Shown: piece after piece, positions 12,000 to 22,255 of the stretch | Layout of the letters: every line of letters begins with the position of its first letter | Numbering within the stretch: position 1 is the stretch's first letter | Origin: Lactifluus volemus | Lineage: Eukaryota; Basidiomycota; Agaricomycetes; Russulales; Russulaceae | Assembly: GCA_022376515.1 (NCBI GenBank) | Contig: WTXI01000006.1 | Coordinates: 62,001 to 126,000, forward strand | Length of the DNA: 64,000 bases | Direction of reading: 5' to 3' | Translations under genes and position numbers: made by a program | Notes under the pieces: model-generated | Told to the model about the DNA's origin: nothing | The model's database searches: none | What the model saw: only the letters and a program-made list of their open reading frames with translations

Positions 12000-12941
12000 C
12001 TATTCCGACTCTTTTTTCCTCTTTTCTTCGACCATCTCAATATTATCTACCAGTACACCCTTGAGAATGTCGAGCCCTTTCTTGCTTCCCTTTCCGCCAT
12101 CTCCACCACCGCCTTCATTCGCCTCCGCAATCATATCGTAGATCTCTTGAGACACGTCACCTTGCACGACGATCTCGTCAATTCCAGCTGCATTTTTGGT
12201 AACCGACCCGCCTGTCGCAAATCGCTGGGCGAATAGCTTGGCAGCTTTCTTTAGATCGACGCCTAGCCTCAGATTAAAGTAGGTACGTGTGCAAAGACGG
12301 GGCGATCTTACCAAAGGCCTCTAGACCGCGAACAGAGGTCACGAATTTACGCTTGTTCCGCTCTATCCGTTTGATAATAATCTATCAACAATGGGGTTGA
12401 GATGACAAGAGGTGAGATGACATGCGAACGAAGCCTACTTGGGAGGCCTATACAAATGATCAATCGAATGAAAGTCCAACTGACTGTCTAAGAACGTACC
12501 AGTTTCTTTTTTCTAGCTGCATCGGCTTTGGCTTCTGCCTTTGCTTCCTTCTTTGCCGTATCCTCCTCCAGCTTGTTTTGTGCCTCTTGACTTATTGTTC
12601 CAAGCTTGGCTTTGAGAGCCTCTTGAGAACAAACGGAGCCCGGAAATGAGTGTAAGCATGGCAATGCTCAGATAGTTGTCTGCGCACCATCAGAGTAATA
12701 CTTTTCGTATAGGTCAGGACGTTGTGTTTGTAGCCATTCCTTACATTTTGAAACACTATTGCCAAACTCGCAGTATTCAGGTGGAAAGGTGCAGACTAGT
12801 GAATAGCCAATGTCAACAACCGAGGACAGGGTACGGAAACCTGATCTAACCGCCACAGTAAAACATCTGTACTGGAGGCGTCGCCTTCTTCTCAGGTTGT
12901 GTAGAGATAGCATCTTCAGTTGTTGTAGCTGCAGTTGCCAT
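12000..12941 (-). CDS. TMA22: density-regulated protein / translation machinery-associated protein 22
   Basis: SUI1-domain protein that works with Tma20 (MCT-1) to recycle 40S ribosomal subunits after termination. Start at 12941 gives MATAATTTEDAISTQPEKK, then a zinc-binding N-terminal part, VQMFYCG and CTFPPEYCEFG, split by an intron. Then KCKEWLQTQRPDLYEKYY, an Ala/Lys-rich helix (AKKEAKAEAKADAARKKKL) and the SUI1 domain (IIIKRIERNKRKFVTSVRGL, LGVDLKKAAKLFAQRFATG, AAGIDEIVVQGDVSQEIYDM). The C-terminus is acidic and Lys-rich and ends at 12000. Introns have clean GT-AG ends, for example GTAAGATCG...CTGAG at about 12266-12312. Length near 210 residues suits the family. It lies in tandem behind STN1 on the same strand. 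Confidence 0.92.
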
Positions 12942-13120
12942 GATATTTCCAGATCAAATCATTATCGCACTAATCGATTCCAGTATCCCCTACGGCCACG
13001 TGAACAAACAAAGTACAGTAGTACACTATCCAGACAAACGGAGTGGACATACTGTAACGAAACACAGTATTACGACAATTACAAGCTTACAACAATCCTC
13101 ACTTCACATGTCAAAAAGGT

Positions 13121-13648
13121 TCATTCTCCCTTACCTGGCTTCCGTCCCCCAGCACTAAGCCCTTCCGGACCTTCGCGAGCACGACTCGTTTCTTCACCCT
13201 TCTCCGACGCCCATGATCTCTTCCCACCGTATCGCAGCTTTTTGTCAGCTTCGCCTTCAAGAGGAGGACTGTACGGCTCTTGTTTATCCATTGTCCTGTA
13301 TGCCTCCGATACGACGCCAGCCTGACTGTACTTTCCGGACGGTGGCTTGTGCGGTCGCTGCACTGTGTCTGAAGATTCGTCCACCTGATAGGTAGAAGAG
13401 TCGGCTGGGGGAGTGCTGTCTACTTCTTTCGAGTAGGACTCTGCCGAATGACCTGCAACTCCAGAATTTTTTGTCTGGGGAGGGGTAGAATGGGCGCTAG
13501 CAAAGCGACGAGTAGAGGTGAAAGTAGGGTTGATATAACGCGCACAGCGGGTTACGCGCGCGAGATGATGAATTTGCACCAAAGGACGCATATGCGATGA
13601 AGTGAAAGTTGTTACTGAAGCGCAGTTTGAGAATGACAATGACGACAC
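13121..13648 (-). CDS. small mitochondrial protein of unknown function
   Basis: Uninterrupted 175-codon frame. The first 55 residues (from MSSLSFSNCASVTTF to about TSTRRFASAHS) are basic, hydroxylated and nearly free of acids, a strong mitochondrial presequence with an R-R-F-A-S cleavage-like site. The remainder is polar and low in complexity with no transmembrane helix and no domain I recognise; the C-terminus is rich in Gly, Lys and Glu. The start at 13648 sits only 55 bases from the start of the divergent gene at 13704, which supports both as real. Function unknown. Confidence 0.6.
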   Translation of the reverse strand: MSSLSFSNCASVTTFTSSHMRPLVQIHHLARVTRCARYINPTFTSTRRFASAHSTPPQTKNSGVAGHSAESYSKEVDSTPPADSSTYQVDESSDTVQRPHKPPSGKYSQAGVVSEAYRTMDKQEPYSPPLEGEADKKLRYGGKRSWASEKGEETSRAREGPEGLSAGGRKPGKGE

Positions 13649-13703
13649 TTGGCGGCAGTGTTTATAAATTTCATAAGCCTCAGGGCTAACTTTGTTTGAT
13701 CAA
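13649..13703. promoter_or_regulatory. very short bidirectional promoter
   Basis: Only 55 bases separate the start codons of the two divergent genes. The sequence contains a TATA-like TTTATAAATT at 13661-13670. Both genes must share regulatory DNA here, or their promoters lie inside the neighbouring coding region. Confidence 0.45.
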
Positions 13704-14992
13704 ATGAGCATCAAAAGGTATTTCTCTCAGCTGCCTTCTTCCCCCAACCAAAGGCCACAGAAGAAACTCAAGGAATCAACTCTACCAGGTCTGCTTTCTC
13801 CTTCTCATACTCTTCAACTGCTCATCAACCCCGACACTAGACCTTCCCCCCCTTGACAGCCAACTTTTTACCCTTCTCGATCTTTCGTCGCCTTCGCTTT
13901 CCTCTCATGCCTCTATCGTAGAGCATTTTGATAAGATCGCAGAACATTTGTTTCAACGTTCCTGCCTCGTCTGTTGTTCTACCAAATCTGACGGTACTCT
14001 CAAACGAGTGCTTTACGAACTCCTCGAATTCGAATTTTATTTAGTAAAGGAGGACTCTCATTCCGATCCGTTCACTCACGATGGAGAGGACCAACGTCTA
14101 CTGGGTGCATGGTTAGCCCACCTTGTTTCCTACAGTTGTGTCCCCCGACTCAACACAAACTTAGGTACTTTCACCGCGTTCCCGCCATGGCCCAGGTGCA
14201 TCAACTTCCCTTCCTCGGGCGTACCGCGGCGGTTCTCGGAAAGGACTCGATTTGACAATCGGGGCTCTCAACTGCTCATCCGACGCCCCGGTCGTCCCCA
14301 CATCCTCTTCCCACGCTTCCACTGCTCCCTCTCCAGTTCCAGTTCGGGGCGGTATCCTACTGCGAACCCTCCGAAGGCTTTCCGACTCGACTGTCATATC
14401 AGGCCCTTCCTTGCTCGTTGACGAACTATTGCGAACGAGTGGTACCTCTGAGATACCCGAACTTGTCAATGAAAAGTGGCGGGGCGACATTTCAGCTTCC
14501 CGAGTTCCTTCGTTAGAGAGAGAGAATCTTGATACCAGTTCAGTGACGACTTTATACGTTGGCAGAAAGGAAACGACAGGCACTCCGCCCCAGATGTACC
14601 GGTCTCCGCGGGTCGGCCTCGATCTTTCTCATCCGTCTACACGCCTTGAACCATCGGACAAGCGCGTGCGATATGTTTCCAAACCATATCGATACTTCAT
14701 CCTCCCACATCTTCTCACTGCGAATGGTCGCGGGCAGACATTTCTTGGCGTTCACGATCACTGCATAAAGGTGCTCGAGATTTCAAAAAAATCGCTGCTC
14801 ACGGGCAAGATAGCCAGTCTGACGAGTCTGCAAGCTCAAACCGTCGAGAAGTACTTGAACGCATACAGAGAAGGACTCGAGTCGGGCGAGTTGGAACGTT
14901 TCATAGGGTCTCGTGGCAAGGGCGTATCTGCGACGCCAACGTCCTTCTTGCAGCTTATCGGTGCTCTGCGGTGCCGCGAGCTGGCAGAATAG
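13704..14992 (+). CDS. conserved fungal protein with weak AAG-glycosylase-like features
   Basis: Start at 13704 gives MSIKRYFSQLPSSPNQRP, a basic N-terminus whose first residues resemble a PCNA-binding (PIP-type) motif. Downstream blocks are HFDKIAEHLFQRSCLV, KRVLYELLEFEFYLV, DPFTHDGEDQRLLGAWYFHR (split by a GTTAGC...TTAG intron at about 14113-14164), YRGGSRKGLDLTIGA, RGGILLRTLRR, YRSPRVGLDLS, PYRYFILPHLL, GRGQTFLGVHD and a helical C-terminus ending LQLIGALRCRELAE. The sequence of blocks (E-x-E-Y-L-like strand, a GLDL strand, a PRVGL strand) is distantly reminiscent of alkyladenine DNA glycosylases, but I would not name it that on sight. Frame breaks at a run of seven C (13846-13852) and at CCC near 14209 are probably sequence errors. 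Confidence 0.6.
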
Positions 14993-15865
14993 GCCCCGTC
15001 ACCCCACTTGACTTGTCATATAGAAACAGTCCCAGAGGATTTTCAGGAACTTGACTTAAAAAAACGATCTATAGTCGCAGCCAGATCTCACCTTCATGCT
15101 GTATACAGTTATCTTCACATCCTACACCACCTTCGCCATTAGGACCTATCGTAAATTTTTCACATTGTAAAATACGGTTACCCACATTTATCATAACAAC
15201 TGCGTCACGATCGCTACCAGCCCGTGCCAGATCTACCTTTGTCTTGCTCTTATGCTCCCATCATGATAAACTTGCCTACTAGTGACCGAGGCGGTATGTT
15301 ACGAGTCAAAGTCCCTACAACTTTTTCTCGGCAATCTTGCACGAGCAGAATAAAACACTTGATTTGATACGCAAAACAGAGTGTTATGAAGGGATAGTAC
15401 GGGAGATCTAGTGCATAGGTTAGCCCAATTTCCAGAAGTAACTAAGAGAATCCGCGGAAGGCCGCATAGACAGCAATGAGATACAAGTAGTAAGCGTACA
15501 TGGAATAGCACATAAAAAATCGAAGGTTGAACAAGTACAGTGAAGTCACGGGTGAAACCCAAAGAAATCAAGGCAGAGTTGTCCGAGCCGTTTTGGTTAT
15601 CGCACAAAAATTAGGGGTGGCGCGGTAACGAGCCTGTCGAGGCTTGCGGTGATTAATCCTTTACGAATAAGGTAACTTTTGATACGCTGGAAGTGTGCCT
15701 TTCATCATAACAATCGTGCCCGATAGCTGGGGTAGGTTCCTATGGGATGTCATGTGTGATAAATTACCTGATAGGGTGTTATTCAATACAATAACATCTT
15801 TCCAGATGATAGGACGACGTACGAGTGCCGTGGATTTCCGGGGTTGGTAACGACGCAAGGGGCAT
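14993..15865. other. intergenic stretch
   Basis: Lies between the 3' ends of two convergent genes. It is AT-richer than the flanks, with no frame that shows a domain or splice pattern. It probably holds the two 3' untranslated regions; I see nothing else. Confidence 0.5.
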
Positions 15866-17281
15866 CTACTTTGAGCCAAAGAAGCGCGTAAACTCAGCAA
15901 CGATGGTCTCGGGATGGCTGACTGTCAGATCATGCCTCCCTCCGTGAATGGTGACGATTTCCGACTGTGGGAGGAATGCTTGTACGCGTGGAGCATATTT
16001 GTAGGGTACGGTATTGTCCGCGGTACCCTGATAAACGTCAAGGCGCATGTCGATGTAGGAAAAAGAATAGGGACTCACCCAAATCAGTAGAATTTTACGA
16101 TTTGACTTACCCAGTGCCTCGAACGACTCGTCCAGACCACGAATAGGACCATCCCTCAATGACGAGGCGATAGCCGCGTTGTAGCCCGGAAGATGTGCGG
16201 ATTGTATGCGTACGATCTACACCAGAGTAAGGTTCAATCGGACCGATAAGGAATGGGAGTGTGACAAACCTCAGATACAGAATCATTTGATGAAGAATTT
16301 GCCAACGTTGAAGGTAGAACTGCAAAAGGGACGTTGAGGTTTGCAACTCTAATGCATGTGATAGCGAACACGGACTCGAATGGGGGGGCTTGAGGTCACG
16401 GTTTGAATGAAAGGCGAAGACATGAATTTGGTTGTCCTTGAAGATCTCTCGTCTGGGAGTGGAATTAGCAAATCAAAGGGAAGTTATACAACATGACAAT
16501 CACTTCAACCAGACCAGTCGGTGCAATAAACGCCACTTTGTCATCAACTAGATCTGGGAAGAATGAAGTGAATGCGGCAAGAATGCCGCCCCCCTGAGCC
16601 AGTGAGATAGGGTGAGAGTGCTAGAAGGGGAGATACGAACCATAGATACGCCGGCAATGTTCGCTCGTGGCCATTTGACATGCTGCATGATGAGGGCAAG
16701 CTGAGTGGCATAAAGGGATGCGTCATAGATAATCTCAGGAGCATCAGAGTAACCGCGGCCATAAAGATCTATATTGGGATTTAGACCAAATGTTGGGGAT
16801 ATTCAAGGCACGTGCACGCATACCATACAAGAGGACGCGATGACCACGCGACGCAAGAGCAGGCGCTACGTCCTTCCAAACTAATGAAGGTATGGATAAG
16901 CCGTGTATCAAGATGACCTGATCGTCAAGGTTTCAACACAAACAAAATGAACGCCAGACGATGATTGGCTACCTTTCTCCACTTTCGGGTCCAAACAACC
17001 AGTAACGCACCTGGGGCGGACAATCAGTATTAATGCAAAGGCGAGTAAGGATGGACGCACTCTACCAAACGGAAGGGAGACATACGCGCCGCCCGGATAA
17101 TAGTCTTCCGGATAGACGTCTTGAGCTTAGTTTCTGGACCAAGGCTGGCTAGGGATGGGTGAACGCGATAACGTTGGGGAGCGTTTGGGAACTGAGCGTA
17201 GAAGTAAGAAAGGAGGAGGATCAAAGAGGGGATGACCACGAAAGACAAGGTGAGGCAATGATGTGGACTTGATATGGGCAT
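15866..17281 (-). CDS. alpha/beta hydrolase, membrane-anchored
   Basis: Serine hydrolase of unknown substrate. Start at 17281 gives MPISSPHHCLTLSFVVIPSL with a hydrophobic signal anchor at residues 8-28 (LTLSFVVIPSLILLLSYFY). The fold follows: YYPGGAYVSLPFGR, RYWLFGPESGEK, VILIHGLSIPSLVWKDVAPA (oxyanion HG), VLLYG and DLYGRGYSDAPE, then the nucleophile elbow GVSM-GG (Ser near 16635, split by an intron), and in the last exon the acid Asp in YQGTADNTVPY and the catalytic His in GGRHDLTVSHPE. About six introns of ~50-60 bp divide the gene. One frame break near 17111 (a GG pair on the plus strand) separates KLKTSI from PEDYYPGG and is probably a sequence error. The catalytic triad is complete, so I expect an active enzyme, possibly a lipase or esterase at a membrane. 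Confidence 0.82.
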
Positions 17282-17482
17282 GTTGGAATGAAGAGACTAG
17301 CAAGTCTCATTGGGGCACACCTTGGAGGCGTGGAGCGGAAGTGGTCAATGGAAGTATAGGATCGACGACACGAGACTCACCTTCTAAATAAAGAAATAAG
17401 TTCTGTCCCCGTGATAGAACACGTGATATGAAGAACGCGTAGGCTGAGTTTGGTCGTGTTTGGCTCAACTCCTCATCTCGTC
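17282..17482. promoter_or_regulatory. bidirectional promoter region
   Basis: 201 bases between the starts of the divergent hydrolase and coiled-coil genes. No unmistakable element seen. Confidence 0.4.
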
Positions 17483-19523
17483 ATGGTCCTCGACGGCCCT
17501 ATTCTCGCCCTGTCGGACATTATGCATGGCATCGCGCCTAGTCCTGATACCCCAATTCCACAAGAAGACGACGTGGAGAAGATTCATCGGGCTGAGAGTC
17601 TCACACCCGAACCTCTAGATTATGCGCAGATCGAGTTGATGCGCAAACGAGTTTTGGAACTCATAGTATCCGGTGCTTCTAAAATGAATACCTCCTCGAG
17701 GGAGAAGGAACTTGTAGAAATGGTGTGCCCCTTTCCTTTATCAGATTTTGAATGAATTCCTAATGACTAAATAAAGGTCATTCGGCTTACTTCCGTACGC
17801 ACGCCCGAGCCAGACGCGAATCAGTTGTACAGTCAGGCCAAGACGATAGAGGAGCTTTGCCGTCAGCGTGATTTCATAATGAAAGGGGTTGAAGAAGAAC
17901 GGGCTCGTTGGGAGGCCGAGAGACTCGGTTTCGATCGTGTAACAGAAGCACTCATCGGTAGTCGTAGTCACGGTCGTGATCATCAATCAACTTATCGAGA
18001 AGAGGTCCGTTCGTCCCTTTATTCATTTTATTTTATGAATACTACTCTATACTAGGAACTAGAGCGCCAAGTAGCCGCTCTGGATGCTGATAACAGAGCA
18101 CTTCGTCAAAAGGTGACTCATCTCTCCACCTATATATTCTTATTCTCAGTCTATCTTCTTTTTATTTATTAAGCTCTCTGAATATCATATCAGGGTACAG
18201 TCAGTGGAAGCAGAACTAGCTCAGCTGAGGCCCGTGCTTCTCATGCAACCATACGCAGTCACCCATAGCATCCCTCCTTCGCACAATCACTACTGGCACA
18301 ATTCCACCCAGAAGGCTGATACCACAAGACGGATGAAGAGACGGAAGAATGGTGATGCGGATCAAGATGTGACTGAAGAAGAGCCTGACAATACTGTAAT
18401 GGCCTTGAGCACTCCTCGTACCAGACCAAGAGGTGATTATTACCGGCGTCGGGATACGGAGCCGTTCGGGGACAATTCAAGGCATAGGAAGCGCACACAG
18501 AAGAAGGGCAGTGCCACCCTCGCCGATGCACGTGCCGAGCACATGCTTCTCGCAGCGCGTAAGTTGGGAAGAGAACGCGCTTCGATTCTGGCCGTATCTG
18601 GCTCCGCAGCAAGCCGTGATAAGATCAAGAATGACGGCGATCAAGCCGAGGTTGCTCCCAAAACTCCTCGTAAACAGCAAACGGTACGAGTCGGCAATGG
18701 GTCCAGCACTGGCGTCATCTACTTGAACAGCCCTATCCCCGCATTGGCAGACACGGCGTCCGTCGAACACGTCTCATCCGACTTCTCTCCCGCACAGACA
18801 CCCCTCATTCACCGAAAGCCCGTCCGGGGTCAGGCAACTCCGGAAAGAGCTGCCCGTCCTAATCCCTTTACCCCTTTAGACTCGTTGCTCACTGCCGCGT
18901 CGACCATCTCAATGATTGAGGACAAGGACGACGAGGATGACGACGGTGACATCATGGAGCTAGACCGGACGCCTAGTGCATCTACAAGAGGTTCCGCGCG
19001 ACGATTGCCGGCGATGAGTGTCGGCAGCCCTGCACCGACGAAGCGTAGGCGGTTAGCAAGTAGCAGACCTGGCCGTTCTCTTGCGCCCTCTGTTACGACA
19101 CCCGATCGCAAGGGTCCCCCTGGAGGGACAGGAAGGACGCGCTCTGCCCTCGACGTACTCGCCGATCAAGCGGCCGTGTTCAGCTCACAGGACCACGATC
19201 GTGCCCCTAGTAGGGACAGGGCCAAAGGGAAGGGGAAGGCCAAGGAGCCCGACAAGCGTGACACAGACGTTGATCCGGACGAGGGACCATCACCATCACT
19301 CGCAATTGGCGACGAGTCTGGACGACAAAAACCTCATATGCCAAATCAGGCACCATCACCACGCCAGAGAGCAGCGACACCTCAACTACGATCATCCGCT
19401 TCTACTCTATCCCTATCCTCCCGGCCCGCTTCGGTCACAGGTCGTGGTCATGATCCACCGTCACAGAGAGCATCTGAAATACAACGATTGTCGCCTTCAC
19501 CGGAAAGAGCGCCTCTGGGTTGA
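17483..19523 (+). CDS. coiled-coil, disordered nuclear-type protein of unknown function
   Basis: Start at 17483 gives MVLDGPILALSDIMHG. Short exons with heptad character follow: LDYAQIELMRKRVLELIVSG, QAKTIEELCRQRDFIMKGVE, EEERARWEAERLGFDRVTEA, ELERQVAALDADNRALRQK and SVEAELAQLRPVLL, a coiled coil of roughly 150 residues split by at least three introns. The long last exon (about 18202-19523) is disordered, rich in Ser, Pro, Arg and Lys with basic clusters (KRRKNG, RHRKRTQKK, TKRRRLASSR, KGKGKAKE) that look like nuclear localisation signals, and many S/T-P sites that suggest phosphorylation. I recognise no domain. The codon phase is continuous, so the gene is real; function unknown. It could be a chromatin, kinetochore or cell-cycle scaffold. 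Confidence 0.65.
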
Positions 19524-20125
19524 ACATTACCGCACCCCCTGTCTGTTGATTTGCCGCAAGGCATGGAAATCACCTCTCCCAAACACACCTCAATCAGCTG
19601 AATTCCCACGTTTCCACGACGGCCATTAAAGGAGTGAACTAATAAATGTGCGGTTTATGTGCGATCTTGTGCAATGCTGTATCTGTTTGTAGGATCTAGA
19701 GTCTTTATTTTGCCTATGTATTCAGAGGACCCAAGTGGGCATTTATGTCGGAGGGCATTTGTCTTTCATGCGCGTCTAGGTGCGCTCTCTTGGTGTCGTA
19801 CAGGAGAGATGCACGGATGAGAGCATCCCAGGGTTCCGATTTACCACGCGAAATTCTACGTTGGCCGGATACAGTGTCGTCAAAGGAGAGCGTTTGCGTT
19901 TCCCAAATTGTTGCTTCATCTAATACACGTATTACCGAACGTAGCGCAGGAAAGTTCAATCCTTTCCAAGGGGTTCATGTATATCTTGTTTGAATGAGTG
20001 CCCACAAATATCTTTGACCCTTGCTTATTTTTATTTCTTATTTTATGTTGTTGTCAAATAGTGCCAAACACAATGTACCCGCGAGACTTAAACGGACACC
20101 GTTTGTAGTTCTGCTAATCATCTAC
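19524..20125. other. intergenic stretch with one unassigned ORF
   Basis: Contains opposing open frames at 19714-19959 (minus) and 19745-19993 (plus). The minus frame (KSEPWDALIRASLL, IRVLDEATIWETQTL) reads like protein, but it has no start codon upstream and no family I know. It may be an exon of an unrecognised gene or chance. Confidence 0.35.
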
Positions 20126-20555
20126 ATGCCTGTTCCTTGGGAGGCACTCATTCCTTTCGGTGAGCTTGTCGCGTAGTCTATGACCTTTCACTGAAAAATG
20201 GGGACTAACCAGGTCTGGTCACCGCCATGTTCGGTGCCGCTGGCACACTGTTCAATGTCTCCAAACGGGCACAAAACCAGGGCAAGGCAAGTCAAAAGTA
20301 TTTCTAATTTTTCATGTACCCCGTTCAATTACCCGTACTTTTACTCCAGCCTCCGAGATATCATATCGACTCGTGGGAGGAGATGCTGATGGATAGAGAC
20401 AAGCGACTCACAGGGCACGCACGGAAACAGACGGTAAGTCTCTAGCCTTTGCTCCATATTCCACAACGTTGACTTGACCTCCGTCATAGTCCAATCCCAT
20501 AGCGCCCGAGGGCTTCGAGACGAGTAGCGTCTGGTACACAGAAAGAAGACAATAG
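20126..20555 (+). CDS. complex I accessory subunit, NDUFA1/MWFE-like
   Basis: Tiny membrane subunit of mitochondrial NADH:ubiquinone oxidoreductase, about 86 residues, spread over four exons: 20126-20159, 20213-20286, 20350-20433 and 20490-20555. Exon 1 encodes MPVPWEALIPFG, exon 2 LVTAMFGAAGTLFNVSKRAQ (the single transmembrane helix), exon 3 PPRYHIDSWEEMLMDRDKRL, and exon 4 NPIAPEGFETSSVWYTERRQ and stop. Phases join perfectly. The second intron starts GCAAGT and ends CCAG, a GC-AG intron; the others are GT-AG. No single open frame reveals this gene, so it is easily missed. Its 3' end lies 31 bases from the 3' end of the convergent lipoate ligase gene. Family call rests on the MPVPWEALIP start, the helix and the conserved RYxIDxWEExMMxRDxRLTG-type block. 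Confidence 0.85.
20287..20349 (+). other. GC-AG intron
   Basis: 63-base intron in the NDUFA1-like gene with donor AAG|GCAAGT and acceptor CCAG|CCT. All bases except the second intron position match the consensus donor, as is usual for GC-AG introns. Confidence 0.75.
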
Positions 20556-20586
20556 ACCGTATATAAACTTGCAACACGTTTTCGCT

Positions 20587-22059
20587 TCAGCTTCCCATTG
20601 CCTCTGTCAGCCATTGTCGTACCTCCTGCATTCGTCTACAACTATCATGCTTCGCTCCTTTGCTGAGGAAACCATACTTTTGGCCCTCCAACTCGCGACC
20701 CAGTCTCTCCAACATTTCCGCATCCGACGTATCTTCTGCAGCCAATGAGCACGACAGGATGATACCATGCTTTGAGTGAATCTTCGCCGTCTAGAATGCT
20801 ATCAACTCTCACGTACGAATCTTTGTTGAATTGACTGACCACGTCGCCCCATTCGAAAGCCCGGCTGATTGAATATGTGAACTCTGGCGTCTGTCCGAAA
20901 GCCCAATCCCACTCCTGAAAAATATTTTTTCTTCAGCGCTCAAAAGTCATAATGAAAACATGACAGCCTTTACAGGGAGTTCGGCCATGCCATCTCGGAT
21001 GTACGGTATGTCTACAGCGTCTCTCGCTTCCACGTATCGTACCTGGAAAAAGAAGGGGTAATTGGTCAATCAGAGATAAGGCTTTGGGAGGCGGACGTAC
21101 CAGCTCGTCTATGCGGTACTCTTCACGGAAGGCTCCAACCATGGCTCTCACAAAGTTGTCGTGAGCTACCGTTGGGCAGAATTCCTGCAAGTTCTTCACG
21201 GGCGAGCGAACCGATGCGACGCCCCGAGTTACCATGGTCTCCTAAGCGCACTCCGACGTTTTTGCACCAGCGTAGTATGAGGAAGGGATCACACGTACTT
21301 TGAAACATGCAATACGTCTCCCAATGTCCCAAGCTGCGACGAGATGAGCATCGTGCCGTGGTGGTACGCTCGATCCTTCACAATCTTATACGCCGAGCCA
21401 GACACGTGGATATATCCGGAATGATTGCGTTGGTGACATAGGTTGGGACAGCCTATGAGAGACTCATCTTGTAAGGGCCGACGCAGATGTCATTACGCTC
21501 GTTCACCCGCGCGTCAATGCCCAATGAGCGCACGGCGCGCAGGACGAGCTGCGCAGTGACATGGCGATCGAACGAGTTCCGGGGAAGGTGAATGGAGAAG
21601 TTGGTATTTCCCATATCCTGTTCCCCCACAAATAGATGAGCCCATGCACGCGACGCATATTTCGAGGACGGGTGGGTGGACATACGTGGTACACTGTTCC
21701 GCCGCCACTGCGTCGGCGTATGAAAGGAATGTTGGCACGACGTAAAGTAGGAAAGTTCACTTCTTTCCAAGGATTTTGGTTGCGGCCTATGACGACGCAT
21801 GGTTCGTCGCGATAGATGAGCAGGAGCGGTTCTTCGGTCGGCTTTTCCTTGAATAGCCTGTGTGGGTATCAGGGTCGTGTTATATATATGTGGCAACTTG
21901 AACACGGGGCGCGTACCAATCCTCCAGCGTAAGGTTGAAGTACGGGTTGCTAGACTGTGAGACATAGATGCTGTGTTTTATGGTGAGCGAGGGCGGTTGA
22001 TGAGTTGAGAATTGACGACGAGGACCTCTTTGGAGGAGGCGCGTCAAAGCAGAGATCAT
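20587..22059 (-). CDS. lipoate-protein ligase A, mitochondrial
   Basis: Enzyme that attaches lipoic acid to E2/H proteins of 2-oxoacid dehydrogenases and glycine cleavage. Start at 22059 gives MISALTRLLQRGPRRQFST, a clear mitochondrial presequence, then SIYVSQSSNPYFNLTLEDW, LLLIYRDEPCVVIGRNQNPW, IPFIRRRSGGGTVYH, DMGNTNFSIHLP, NERNDICVGPYK, VSGSAYKIVKDRAYHHGTM and MISSQLGTLGD-type sequence (lipoyl-AMP site RRxSGGGTVYHD and the K of SAYK). The C-terminal domain has EWDWAFGQTPEFTYSISRAF, IHSKHGIILSCSLAAEDTS and LERLGRELEGQKYGFL, ending at 20587. About seven introns. The one between VGPYK and VSGSAYK has no GT-AG ends but fits AT-AC (listed separately). Neighbours are other mitochondrial genes. 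Confidence 0.9.
21406..21467 (-). other. candidate AT-AC intron in the lipoate ligase gene
   Basis: Between the codons for VGPYK and VSGSAYK lie 62 bases that interrupt a universally contiguous motif. Read on the minus strand they begin AAG|ATGAGT and end TATCCAC|GTG. Removing them exactly restores the frame, and no GT-AG pair does so. A GT-to-AT change paired with AG-to-AC is the known terminal-base combination of AT-AC introns; the donor otherwise equals a perfect U2 donor (GTGAGT). Confidence 0.55.
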
Positions 22060-22255
22060 CAAAGAGTGACCCGAGCACCCAGGCCAATCTATCGTATGTA
22101 GAGACGTCGGCGGCAATCATCCCCGATTTTCTATATTCTCTTTCACATTCGTCTGTCTAGCCCCTTCATGATAATGATTGAAATAAGCAATTGTCTAGTC
22201 GACACTACGAAGTACGAGCAGGTCACCCAGAGGGCTCAGCCGTGGAAAAACACGC

